A DNA stretch of 59,192 nucleotides from Candidatus Poribacteria bacterium. GTDB lineage: Bacteria > Poribacteria > WGA-4E > WGA-3G. The notes beneath the pieces are model-generated. The model was given only the letters and a program-made list of their open reading frames with translations, was not told the DNA's origin and ran no database searches. Below, one piece after another: positions 33,296-41,484 of the stretch. The position numbers and the translations under genes are program-made. The stretch spans positions 1-59,192 of the forward strand of contig JAGWBV010000062.1 of assembly GCA_021295715.1 (NCBI GenBank), written 5' to 3'. Position 1 is the first letter of the stretch. Each line of letters begins with the position of its first letter.

Positions 33296-34033
33296 ATGAA
33301 AATTTTGAATCTTCAGTCCGGAACGCCCTTTCAAATGGGTAAAGGTAAGAACTGGCGTGTTGTCCATCCGGATATGGGGTCCAAACAATTGACCTTAAAT
33401 CATGGGGTTCACGCCCCCGGTCAAGAGTTTACGCAGCATTATCACGATGCATCGGAAGACGCGATTGTCGTTTTAGAAGGTGGTGGTGCTATCCGTCAAG
33501 GAGCGGTCTACACACCAATCACTGCGGGCGATGTTATCTTTGTGCCGGCAGGCGAGGTACATGGAACGGTGAATACGACACCGAACATGGCGCGTTTAAT
33601 TAGTTTCCAAGCTCCGCCAGATATGGCACTCTACCGGGGTGAACGAGATACGCCGGATGCTGCCCCCACACCTCAAGCTGGGCATCGAAGTAACGTCCAA
33701 GTCATTAATATGACGCGCAGTGGTCCTGTTTTTGGAAAATCCACCGACTGGCGAAATGTGGTCTCCCCGCAAAAAGGTTCTGTACATCTTTCCTTAGATT
33801 ATATCTATCTCAACAAAGGGGAAAACTTTGTGCATGAACCGATAGACAGCGAGTCAATTTATGTGTTGCGCGATGGATGTGCTGAAGTGACAACAGATAC
33901 GGGAGAGACGAATGCTTTGGAACAGCATGATGTCCTTTTCCTCGCCCCTGGAGACACGTTTTCACTTTCTCAAGTGGGGGATGAACCCTCAGCGATCATA
34001 TCTTGTTGGGCAGTTGCCGCTTCCGGAAGTTAA
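33296..34033 (+). CDS. Double cupin-domain protein
   Basis: A 245-residue bicupin. The first cupin carries metal-ligand motifs (FTQHYHDASEDAIVVLEGGG, then GDVIFVPAGEVHGTVN). The second is degenerate (FVHEPIDSESIYVLRDGCAEV and HDVLFLAPGDTFSLSQ). Probably a metal-binding enzyme or small-molecule sensor; substrate unknown. ATG 33296 is chosen over GTG 33287. It lies 48 bases after rsmD. Confidence 0.75.
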   Translation: MKILNLQSGTPFQMGKGKNWRVVHPDMGSKQLTLNHGVHAPGQEFTQHYHDASEDAIVVLEGGGAIRQGAVYTPITAGDVIFVPAGEVHGTVNTTPNMARLISFQAPPDMALYRGERDTPDAAPTPQAGHRSNVQVINMTRSGPVFGKSTDWRNVVSPQKGSVHLSLDYIYLNKGENFVHEPIDSESIYVLRDGCAEVTTDTGETNALEQHDVLFLAPGDTFSLSQVGDEPSAIISCWAVAASGS

Positions 34034-34168
34034 TGGCTTTCAACAGAATAGCCATCGGCTGTCGGCTTTCAGTAAAGACGCAAGCGTTTCTTTCTTTGCC
34101 GACTGCTGCAAGGATTTTCGCAGGAAATCCGGCCTGACGACTGACAGCCACTATAAAAAAGGAAATTG
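34034..34168. repeat. R3 palindromic repeat before the glycosidase gene
   Basis: ATAGCCATCGGCTGTCGGCT and TTCAGTAAAGACGCAAGCG are opposed by TTTCTTTGCCGACTGCTG and CCTGACGACTGACAGCC. The arms can fold into a long imperfect hairpin of the R3 type; AAAGGAAATTG after it is the ribosome binding site of the next gene. Confidence 0.5.
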
Positions 34169-34172
34169 ATGG

Positions 34173-36722
34173 ATGAGATCAGATGAGATAACAGTATCAC
34201 GGCAGGGTAACCTTGCCGTGATAAACCACGCGCAATTTGAGATTAAGTTTAACCTTTCAAAAGGAACATGGGATTATGTTGATGGAAACGACGACACAAT
34301 TATCCGAGATGGTTGTACGCAGATAACCCTTGACGATGGGAGTGTCGTCAAGACTGAGGACGCTGGTACTCGCGAATTTATCACGGAACTTCCGAAAACC
34401 GACGCTTTCGGTACTTATCACCAAATTCGCTTCTCACATGAGGCGACAGGTAAGGGAGTGCGGATAAACACCTACCTCAATTGTTATACCGCACACCCCG
34501 CGATACACCTTAAGGTTGGTATTGAAAACCTAAAATCGGAACCGCTTCGACTCGATAGTGTAACAGTGCTCGGGATTTCATCTAACCGTGGTGGTGTGTT
34601 ACTGGGTGGGCTTCCAGCGGATTGCCATCTCTTTATTAACACGCCACCTGTTTCTCCCGGTGTCAGTAGAAAACTTTATGAGGGGTTTTTACTCAATGAA
34701 ACCGACGCTATGCATCCGAGCAATGATGGTGTGCTTTGCGATACAAAAGGCGGAAAAGCAATTGTCTTCGGTTTCCTGACAACTGAGAAGTGGTGGCCCC
34801 GAATTCAAGTGGGTTGTCATAGAAATGGTGGGCGCGGCTCGCGCGGGCAGGGCAAGGGGTCATCCGCGTCCGGTGTTAATCCGTGGGCACTTTATCATGA
34901 GTGTCGGCAGCAGTGCAATTCCGGTGAAGAAATCACCTCCGAAACTGCTTACGTTAACTTTGCAGATGAGGCATCTGCAGCCTATAAACATTATACGTCG
35001 CTGATAGCCGCACAGAGCATCGCGTATGAGGACGATCGTGTTCAAAAGCAGACACCCTTCGAATACAGCGCACCCGCTACTGTGTGGACACTTTTCGATA
35101 CAGAAGGATCAATTGATGCAAATGCTATCTTAACCCAAATAGACGCTCTTGCCGAGAGTCCGATGTTTCAGCCGAACTGTCCGGGCGGCATTGATACTAT
35201 TCAATTGAATGCAGTCTCGGAATCAGAATTGGAGATTTTTCCGCGAGGTTCAGGGACCTCGGTATCGCAATATCGTGAGGAAATGAAACGGATTACCCGT
35301 CATATCCGAGCAAAGGGTTTCAAAGCGGGTATCCGGTTCAATCCGTTCTGTGCAGTCCTTGATTCGGCACTTGTCCGAAACCATCCAGACTATTGTATAC
35401 GAGAGCAGACGACATCCCGTCGTGGAAAAAAATATTCGCGTAGTCATTCTTCGCGTAACGGCTACAAACCTGCCTCCGTTCATCTACCAGAGAATGGTAA
35501 AGAGGTCGCACTCTTGGATGTTTCGCACCCAGAGGTGCAGTCCCGTATTCGTGAACAGATGAAACAGATCGTTGGCGAATGTGGATATTCCTTCATCTAC
35601 GCTGACTTTACAGCTTATACGATGGGACTTACGAACGCTTCACACAACATGCGCTGGCATGATCGCAGCCTGACCTCACTCGAGCTGTATCGTCTCGCTG
35701 GGAAATTGCTCAGGGAGGCGATTGATGAAGCACAGTCGGAGAGCGTACTTCTAAAGGATGATGTTCTGCTGGCAGGATACAATACTGTCCCCGGTTCGTG
35801 CATTGGTAGTATTGATGTTAATACCCCACTCCTCAGTCCTACCCTGTCTACAACGGGTGGGGCTTCCAATCGTCCAAGTGACGCGTGGCATCATCAACGT
35901 GGTACAAAGCATCGTTTGAGCAGATATGCAGCGCATCTGAGGGAACATAACGTTCTCTGGGGACACATCTTTGGTGAGATTGCCATTAATGAACCGCGTC
36001 CGATCAACGAGGCAATTGTGGAAATGACAGCCGCTGCATTGAGTGGTGGGACAGTCTTGTGCGCAGACCAATTTCCGACACTGACTCCGTTACGTGCGGG
36101 TTACTTGGCAAAAATCTTTCCACTCATAGGTAAGGCTGCTACGCCTGTAGACCTTTACGATGAACCTTTCCCCAAAATATGGTATCTACCCGTGTCAACA
36201 CCTCGTGAATCCTGGCATCTCGCCGCAGTTTTCAACTGGGACGACACCGAGGACGACGCCTATTTTGAACTGGAGACACTTGGGTTACCCAAATCTAAGG
36301 AATTCCTCGTCCACGACTTCTGGATGCGCCAATATCTTGGAAAGGTTTCGGACAGTGTAACCTTGTTGAATATTCCACCCCGTTCTGCTAAACTGCTCTG
36401 TTTCCGTGAAGAACAGGACGTGCCACAGTTCCTCGCCACGGATATGCACTATACACAAGGTGGTGTTGAGATTCTATCTGCTGGTTGGGATAGGCACAGC
36501 CAAAGTTATATGATCGTCTGCAAACCGCTTAGACAAGCTGAAGGCACCTGCTTTATTCATGTGCCGGATGGTTATCTACCGGTAAGTGTGGCAACCTATG
36601 GTGGCGATTATCAATATAATTGGGACAAACCGATTTGTAAACTAACGTTTACTGGAACGCAACCGGATCAGTTAGTGCAAGCCAGTGTCCACTTCGCGAA
36701 AACTTCCGGAGGCAATCTGTAG
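34173..36722 (+). CDS. GH36/clan-D-like glycoside hydrolase
   Basis: An 849-residue soluble protein without a signal peptide. The N-terminal half (to ~300) is a beta-supersandwich with LHLKV-type strands and the IVFGFLTTEKWWPRIQV segment. The middle (~310-640) looks like a TIM barrel: GFKAGIRFNPFCAV, then GYSFIYADFTAYTMG, where Asp is at the place of the clan GH-D nucleophile, and later VLWGHIFGEIAINEP. The C-terminal part is a beta domain. The closest known pattern is alpha-galactosidase/GH36-type enzymes; this is a structural impression rather than a firm match. ATG 34173 has AAAGGAA ahead. Confidence 0.6.
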   Translation: MRSDEITVSRQGNLAVINHAQFEIKFNLSKGTWDYVDGNDDTIIRDGCTQITLDDGSVVKTEDAGTREFITELPKTDAFGTYHQIRFSHEATGKGVRINTYLNCYTAHPAIHLKVGIENLKSEPLRLDSVTVLGISSNRGGVLLGGLPADCHLFINTPPVSPGVSRKLYEGFLLNETDAMHPSNDGVLCDTKGGKAIVFGFLTTEKWWPRIQVGCHRNGGRGSRGQGKGSSASGVNPWALYHECRQQCNSGEEITSETAYVNFADEASAAYKHYTSLIAAQSIAYEDDRVQKQTPFEYSAPATVWTLFDTEGSIDANAILTQIDALAESPMFQPNCPGGIDTIQLNAVSESELEIFPRGSGTSVSQYREEMKRITRHIRAKGFKAGIRFNPFCAVLDSALVRNHPDYCIREQTTSRRGKKYSRSHSSRNGYKPASVHLPENGKEVALLDVSHPEVQSRIREQMKQIVGECGYSFIYADFTAYTMGLTNASHNMRWHDRSLTSLELYRLAGKLLREAIDEAQSESVLLKDDVLLAGYNTVPGSCIGSIDVNTPLLSPTLSTTGGASNRPSDAWHHQRGTKHRLSRYAAHLREHNVLWGHIFGEIAINEPRPINEAIVEMTAAALSGGTVLCADQFPTLTPLRAGYLAKIFPLIGKAATPVDLYDEPFPKIWYLPVSTPRESWHLAAVFNWDDTEDDAYFELETLGLPKSKEFLVHDFWMRQYLGKVSDSVTLLNIPPRSAKLLCFREEQDVPQFLATDMHYTQGGVEILSAGWDRHSQSYMIVCKPLRQAEGTCFIHVPDGYLPVSVATYGGDYQYNWDKPICKLTFTGTQPDQLVQASVHFAKTSGGNL

Positions 36723-36726
36723 TTTC

Positions 36727-36866
36727 GTGAATTTCGCTGGCGAGGTTTGTAGCCTCGCTTCTTTTATGGATTCCGCTGGCGAGGTTTGTAACCTCGCTTA
36801 TGGATTCCGCTGGCGAGGTTTGTAACCTCGCATGGATTCCGCTGGCGAGGTTTGTAACCTCGCTTC
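36727..36866. repeat. Four tandem R4 hairpin units
   Basis: Four units of (GGATTCC)GCTGGCGAGGTTTGTAACCTCGC, each an 8-bp hairpin GCGAGGTT-TGT-AACCTCGC (the first has one GC-for-AA change). They are spaced by short ATGGATTC linkers. The same hairpin occurs once at 15675-15696. Confidence 0.8.
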
Positions 36867-36887
36867 TTTTAGAGAAATTGGTGTGAA

Positions 36888-37523
36888 ATGATGAGTAACG
36901 TTCAGACACAGATGCAAGCTCTCAAAACTCGAGCAAGTGTTTGTACGGCTTGTGATTTAGCGAAAACCCGTGCGAATGTTGTTTTCGGTAGCGGCGATGC
37001 TACCGAAAAGTTAGCGATTGTTGCGGAGGGACCATCTGCCGCTGATAATCGGACAGCACTGCCGTTTTCAGGTCCCGCTGGGGATATGCTTGATGATGTT
37101 TTGACCGCAAATGGGTTAACGCGTAGCGACATCTGGCTCACAAACATCATTAAGTGTCGTGCGGCAAGTTTTAAGGGCGATGTGTTGAAGAACCGTCCAC
37201 CGAAGGCATCAGAGATTAAGGCGTGTTCCAAATGGCTCGACGGTGAGTTGACTTTGATGCAACCTTCCGTGATTTTGTGTATGGGTGCGCCTGCGGCGAA
37301 AGTGCTTATCCATCGTAGTTTTCGCATTACAGAGGAACGTGGTGTATGGTTTACAGATACCACCTATGCTCCCTTCGCTATGGCAACGTTTAACCCTGCT
37401 TATGTGCTACGACAAGAGGGTGAGAATTTTACGGCACTCCGACAGACCGTTGTTAACGATGTCGCTGAGGCGGTACGAAAGTTACAAGAAGCGGTCGAAA
37501 TTCCAAAACTGACGCTTTTTTAA
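36888..37523 (+). CDS. Uracil-DNA glycosylase, family 4/5-like
   Basis: A 211-residue UDG with an iron-sulfur cluster site: N-terminal CTACDLAKTR pair and two further cysteines around KCRAASFKGD and KACSKWLDG. The uracil-pocket motif A is IVAEGPSAADNRTALPFSGPAGDML, in which Glu-Gly-Pro replaces the common GEAPG. The later motif is FNPAYVLRQ where many family members have HPAYVLR. It excises uracil from DNA in base-excision repair. Ribosome binding is weak; four R4 hairpins lie just upstream. Confidence 0.82.
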   Translation: MMSNVQTQMQALKTRASVCTACDLAKTRANVVFGSGDATEKLAIVAEGPSAADNRTALPFSGPAGDMLDDVLTANGLTRSDIWLTNIIKCRAASFKGDVLKNRPPKASEIKACSKWLDGELTLMQPSVILCMGAPAAKVLIHRSFRITEERGVWFTDTTYAPFAMATFNPAYVLRQEGENFTALRQTVVNDVAEAVRKLQEAVEIPKLTLF

Positions 37524-37616
37524 TAGAACTTACGCAGATGGACGATAATGTAGACCCATCCTCACCTCCGGGCGCGCATGGAAGCGCGCCTATCGGAGAT
37601 TCTCCATCGTTTCTGC

Positions 37617-38405
37617 CTATCTGTTTAGCGTTCGTCCTAACTTAAGTTCCCCCCAATTTGTTGTAAGTTTACCCGCCGGTTCGACAGCAAGCGTGGCTTC
37701 TAACCCGTTATCCATGAGCATCTGGATGTCATCTTCCTCCAGTGCGACATCGAAAAGTATCATTTCGTCGAACAGACCCTCCCATTCTCTTCCACCGCCA
37801 TCCCATGAGCCGATCCGTCCGGGGCCAAATTCTCCTGGCAAAGGTCCCCATTTACCCTCTGCGTCAAGTTCGCCATCAAAGTAGACGCGGACCTCTTCAT
37901 CGTTACTGCTGTAGGCAACTGCGAGGTGAAACCATTCATCCAAGATGTCTTTGTCCGCCGTGAAATCCGAATCGGGCCACCCCGGATGTCGGACTGGGGC
38001 GTTGGAATGGATAGCCATCTCCATCTTGTTGTCCGGACGGAATTGATAATGGACATATCCGGCAGCCCAACCGTCACGATTGAAGAAGCATCTCCACAAT
38101 CCAACCCTGCCTGTCGAATTGAACCATTTCATGAGTGTAAAGTCCTCAAGCGGTCCAATCTCTGGCACAGTGACCCAAGCGTCCTTGCCGTTGAGTTCAA
38201 TGGCGTTACCAAATTTACCCTTTGCCCATTTAGCACCACCAACAAGGTCGCCGTCGTTGCCATTGTCGGATGAATCTTTGGCGACTTTTCCACCTGTTTC
38301 ATCAAACAACCACGCGCCCACAATAGATCCCGGATCGATTTCAGCGTTGCTGACGTGTGCAAACATGCAACCAGCAATGATTAAACTGATTATAAAGCGA
38401 ATCAT
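37617..38405 (-). CDS. Secreted LamG-domain protein
   Basis: A 262-residue exported protein. Residues 1-21 are a signal peptide ending VSNAEI. The remainder is a concanavalin A-like/LamG jelly roll: IVGAWLFDETGGKVAKDSS, GKFGNAIELNG, FTLMKWFNS, EWFHLAVAYSSNDEEVRVYFDGEL, IGSWDGGGREWEGLFDEMILFDVALEEDDI. Such domains bind sugars or other polymers and are abundant in Poribacteria-like genomes. It is monocistronic; no catalytic motif. Confidence 0.8.
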   Translation of the reverse strand: MIRFIISLIIAGCMFAHVSNAEIDPGSIVGAWLFDETGGKVAKDSSDNGNDGDLVGGAKWAKGKFGNAIELNGKDAWVTVPEIGPLEDFTLMKWFNSTGRVGLWRCFFNRDGWAAGYVHYQFRPDNKMEMAIHSNAPVRHPGWPDSDFTADKDILDEWFHLAVAYSSNDEEVRVYFDGELDAEGKWGPLPGEFGPGRIGSWDGGGREWEGLFDEMILFDVALEEDDIQMLMDNGLEATLAVEPAGKLTTNWGELKLGRTLNR

Positions 38406-38653
38406 CTCTGCTCTCCTTTGTTCATACGTTCATAGATTATTGATTTCTGAAAACTGGGAAATTTCTGGATTAGATTTTATCATGAATCGTTAGGAAATTG
38501 AACAAAATTTTGCTTACTTCGTATTGGAGGGCATAAGGTATGATGGACGGCTTGATCCGGAGGTGAGATAGAAGTTACGAATGGGTTTCCCGTCCTACTA
38601 TTTTCTATTAATTTGAGTTTGTCATATCGGTAATGTGAAAATTAAAAAATTGG

Positions 38654-38682
38654 TTGACAAACATTTGAAGATATGTTATAAT
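38654..38682 (+). promoter_or_regulatory. Consensus promoter P1 of the respiratory region
   Basis: TTGACA (38654-38659), 17-base spacer, TATAAT (38677-38682): a perfect sigma-70 match, about 220 bases before the Rieske gene. No convincing gene lies in this leader. Confidence 0.85.
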
Positions 38683-38803
38683 ATTTAACGCTCATTGCGC
38701 AAAATTGTTTCCGATGAACTTTGTATGGTTCTAATGAACCCATCTGGAATCAATGCGCCTGTCTTGTTTGTGTGGGATAGTCTTGGAATGCGGAAAGATT
38801 TTG

Positions 38804-38832
38804 GTGACATTTATTTCAAATTAGGTTATAAT
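38804..38832 (+). promoter_or_regulatory. Second promoter P2 of the respiratory region
   Basis: GTGACA (38804-38809), 17 bases, TATAAT (38827-38832), five of six plus six of six matches, about 75 bases before the Rieske start. With P1 it forms a tandem promoter. Confidence 0.7.
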
Positions 38833-38905
38833 CTTTTGCGGTTTACCTTACAGTTAATTCGTGGGTGTTGCGCGTAAGCGTTACCCTACAAGATCGGGGG
38901 TATAA

Positions 38906-39394
38906 GTGGTATCTCGACGTAAATTTTTTAAATTTCTCGGCTGGGGGAATTTCGTTGCAGCATTAGGCTTGACCTTCGGACCGGGATTGGTTCGGTATTT
39001 ATATCCACGCGTGCTGTTTGAACCCTCCTCTGTTTTTAAAGCAGGATTTCCAGCAGAATATCCACCGGGCAGTGTGAGTGAAAAGTTCAAAAAAGAGCCA
39101 TTTGGTGTTTGGATTGTCCGGAAGCAAGACGGTGAATTCTACGCGCTCTTAACCATTTGCACACACCTCGGGTGCACACCGCGCTGGCTCGGTTCTGAAA
39201 ACAAGTTCAAATGCCCATGTCACGGTAGTGGTTTTGACCGGGAGGGCATTAACTACGAAGGTCCTGCGCCGCGACCGCTCGAACGTGTTAAAATTACATT
39301 GGCAGAAGATGGTCAGATCGAAATCGACAAGGCTGTGAAGTTTTTAGGTGAGAAGGGGCAGTGGACCGACCCAGGCTCCTTTTTGAAGGTTTGA
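38906..39394 (+). CDS. Rieske iron-sulfur protein of a bc-type complex
   Basis: A 162-residue membrane-anchored Rieske protein. After one N-terminal span (about residues 8-26) comes the [2Fe-2S] domain, with CTHLGCTPRW and CPCHGSGFDREG supplying two Cys and two His, and the GPAPRPLERV strand typical of bc1/b6f subunits. It takes electrons from quinol at the Qo site and passes them to a cytochrome c. GTG start with a G-rich site upstream. It is the first gene after the tandem promoters, followed by both parts of cytochrome b. Confidence 0.93.
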   Translation: MVSRRKFFKFLGWGNFVAALGLTFGPGLVRYLYPRVLFEPSSVFKAGFPAEYPPGSVSEKFKKEPFGVWIVRKQDGEFYALLTICTHLGCTPRWLGSENKFKCPCHGSGFDREGINYEGPAPRPLERVKITLAEDGQIEIDKAVKFLGEKGQWTDPGSFLKV

Positions 39395-39410
39395 AGAAAG
39401 GAGAGCATTT

Positions 39411-39500
39411 GTGCCTGGCTCCCGTCAGGTAGAAAAGGCGTTTCGGCGTTATAAGGACTTCAAAATCCATATTGCTAACGTCCACGTCGAAACTTGCTAA
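39411..39500 (+). CDS. Possible 29-residue leader peptide ORF
   Basis: GTG 39411 follows AAAGGAG by 8 bases, a better ribosome site than that of the next gene, and encodes a short basic peptide with no recognisable features, ending inside the cytochrome b upstream region. It may be a leader, a remnant of the original cytochrome b start in another frame, or chance. Confidence 0.25.
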   Translation: MPGSRQVEKAFRRYKDFKIHIANVHVETC

Positions 39501-39507
39501 AAAACGT

Positions 39508-40278
39508 ATGAACGAAGAACGTAAAGGGCTCAAAGAAAAGATTACGAATTCCGACATTTGGCGTTCTATGTTCCGCCACGGATATGAAGACACGGGACGC
39601 CGTTATACCTTACAGGTCCTCCAAAACGTCTGGCTGCATCTCCATCCTCCCCGGATTTCTCGGCACGCGCTGAACTTCCGATTCACATGGTGCATGGGTG
39701 GTATCACTTTCCTTATGTTTCTCGTGACGGCCGTCACCGGCGTGCTCCTGATGTTCTACTACCGACCCACAGCTGAATACGCGTTTCACGATGTCCAGTA
39801 CCTTGAATTTGACATTCCGTTCGGGATGCTCCTGCGGAACATGCACCGCTGGGCAGCTCACGGGATGGTTATCTCGGTGATGCTCCACATGTTCAGGGTT
39901 TTCTTGACCGGTTCTTATAAGAAGCCTCGAGAATTCAACTGGGCAGTTGGGGTCATCTTGTTACTCGTGACATTTTTCCTGAGTTTCACGGGATACCTGT
40001 TGCCGTGGGATCAATTGGCGTTTTGGGCGGTGACTGTCGGGACGAACATGGCACGTGCAACACCCGTTTTGGGACATGAGGGTCCATTTGCCCCGCAAGA
40101 CATCACACAATCGAACGATGTCCGATTCGCACTGCTGGCGGGTACCATTGTAGGTCCCTCCACGTTGTTGAGGTTCTATATTTTGCACTGCGTTGCGGTA
40201 CCATTGTTGGCAAGCGTCTTGATGGCTTTGCATTTCTGGCGTGTCCGTAAAGACGGCGGTATCTCTGGACCTCTATAG
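39508..40278 (+). CDS. Cytochrome b, N-terminal (b6-type) part
   Basis: A 256-residue diheme membrane protein from ATG 39508. It has four transmembrane helices; the haem histidine pairs are in NMHRWAAHGMVISVMLHMFRV (helix B) and YILHCVAVPLLASVLMALHF (helix D). The Qo-side GYLLPWDQLAFWAVTVGT motif is complete. Separate b6-like and subunit IV-like genes recall b6f and the bc complexes of several phyla. The weak ribosome site contrasts with the strong AAAGGAG at 39398-39404 ahead of the short ORF. Confidence 0.92.
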   Translation: MNEERKGLKEKITNSDIWRSMFRHGYEDTGRRYTLQVLQNVWLHLHPPRISRHALNFRFTWCMGGITFLMFLVTAVTGVLLMFYYRPTAEYAFHDVQYLEFDIPFGMLLRNMHRWAAHGMVISVMLHMFRVFLTGSYKKPREFNWAVGVILLLVTFFLSFTGYLLPWDQLAFWAVTVGTNMARATPVLGHEGPFAPQDITQSNDVRFALLAGTIVGPSTLLRFYILHCVAVPLLASVLMALHFWRVRKDGGISGPL

Positions 40279-40401
40279 AGAGTTGTAGAAGCGGGTTTTT
40301 TGTATAGATCGGAGCAGCAAGGGCGAGGAATCTAATCTTCGGCGGAAGCACGCCAGCACAATGATCGTGATCGCGTGACTTCCGAAAAGGAGCAGAAGAA
40401 T

Positions 40402-40494
40402 ATGGAGCATTTTATAGCACTGGTGACGAAGCCGGATAATGTCCCCATTGTTGCTATTCTCTTTTTGATACCTTATTTCATCTGGCTTTCATAA
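40402..40494 (+). CDS. 30-residue N-terminal fragment of the subunit IV-like gene
   Basis: ATG 40402, preceded by AAAAGGAG, opens a frame encoding a short hydrophobic peptide (MEHFIALVTKPDNVPIVAIL and on to FIWLS) that ends at TAA 40492-40494. It is in the same frame as the following cytochrome b gene (40537), so it looks like the true N-terminus cut off by one nonsense codon (for example CAA or GAA to TAA). Confidence 0.55.
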   Translation: MEHFIALVTKPDNVPIVAILFLIPYFIWLS

Positions 40495-40536
40495 ACAGGG
40501 GTCCCTTCGGATGCCGATCTTAACGATAAGGTTTAC

Positions 40537-41244
40537 GTGTGGCCGTATTTGTGCCGGAATGAGTTTATCTGTGCTATTATCGTGATGCTCGTGCTCGGTG
40601 TATGGTCGATTATGATTGATGCCCCGCTTGAGGAACCCAGCGATCCGACGAAGACACCCAACCCTTCTAAAGCACCATGGTATTTCCTCGCACTACAGGA
40701 GATGCTCGTCTACTTCGATCCATGGATTGCAGGTGTCGTGCTCCCAGGGTTGATCATCGCCGGCTTGATTGCTATCCCCTACATTGACATTAATCCCAAG
40801 GGCAAAGGGTATTACACAATAAAAGAGCGCCCCTTCGCACTCGCGGTATTCTCCTTCGGATTTATCATTTTATGGATCGTTCTGATGGTCGTCGGGACGT
40901 TCCTGAGGGGTCCCGGATGGAACTTCTTCGCGCCATGGGAAGCATGGGATCCACATCTCGTCGTTCCACTAACGAACGTGAATTTGTCATATCTTTTTGG
41001 CATCCGCGACGCGGATACTGCGAACTTTTTCGGGTTCGTAGTGGTGGCAGGCTATTTCGCAATCGGTCCCGTTTTCTACTTGTGGAAACGTAATAGTAGT
41101 CGTTTCTTACAGGAACTCGGTCTTGTCCGGTATGTCATCGTCTCATTTCTGTTCTTAACGATGCTCGCACTGCCGATAAAAATGATACTGCGCGTGGTTT
41201 TAAATGTAAAATATATCTGGGTGTCCCCGTGGTTCAACATCTAA
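40537..41244 (+). CDS. Cytochrome b, C-terminal (subunit IV-like) part
   Basis: A 235-residue membrane protein with about five spans. NEFICAIIVMLVLGVW is the first span; DAPLEEPSDPTKTPNPSKAPWYFLALQEMLVYFDPWIAG carries the PEWY-like quinol-site region (here APWYF) of the cytochrome b C-terminal half. Later spans resemble those of extended subunit IV proteins. The frame upstream is interrupted by TAA at 40492; GTG 40537 has AAGG 6 bases before it and could restart translation while keeping all core helices. Confidence 0.85.
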   Translation: MWPYLCRNEFICAIIVMLVLGVWSIMIDAPLEEPSDPTKTPNPSKAPWYFLALQEMLVYFDPWIAGVVLPGLIIAGLIAIPYIDINPKGKGYYTIKERPFALAVFSFGFIILWIVLMVVGTFLRGPGWNFFAPWEAWDPHLVVPLTNVNLSYLFGIRDADTANFFGFVVVAGYFAIGPVFYLWKRNSSRFLQELGLVRYVIVSFLFLTMLALPIKMILRVVLNVKYIWVSPWFNI

Positions 41245-41343
41245 GAATAGCAGTCAGTCGTCAGCAATTAGCAGTTTGAAACGGCGGGGCAGGGACTTTG
41301 TAGGACCAAGTTGTGTTCGCGATTCTTTATCAAAAACGGTAGC

Positions 41344-41470
41344 CCGTAATGAAATGGAGGGGTGTTTTTGCTTGGGCATTTCTTCAGATTTAAGAAAGGC
41401 ACGTCAAACATGGAACCGACTCCATTCCTCCGCAAGGTACAATTAAAAATCCGCAAGGAAAATTAGAAAA
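41344..41470 (+). repeat. R1 repeat before the octahaem cytochrome gene
   Basis: Left module CCGTAATGAAATGGAGG, middle module GTGTTTTTGCTTGGGCATTT, and two successive right modules (CCGCAAGGTACAATTAAAA and a variant CCGCAAGGAAAATTAGAAA). The next gene keeps its own GGGAG site 15 bases further on. Confidence 0.75.
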
Positions 41471-41484
41471 AGGGAGAAAATTTC

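Noticed and set aside
36727-36866. CRISPR array
   Set aside because: The units are self-complementary, separated by only a few constant bases, and no cas gene is near.
38695-38877. A 60-codon ORF in the Rieske leader
   Set aside because: TTG start without ribosome site, overlaps the second promoter, and resembles no protein.
40492-40494. Recoding of the TAA in the subunit IV-like gene
   Set aside because: TAA is not used for selenocysteine or pyrrolysine; nonsense mutation, split gene or sequence error are simpler.
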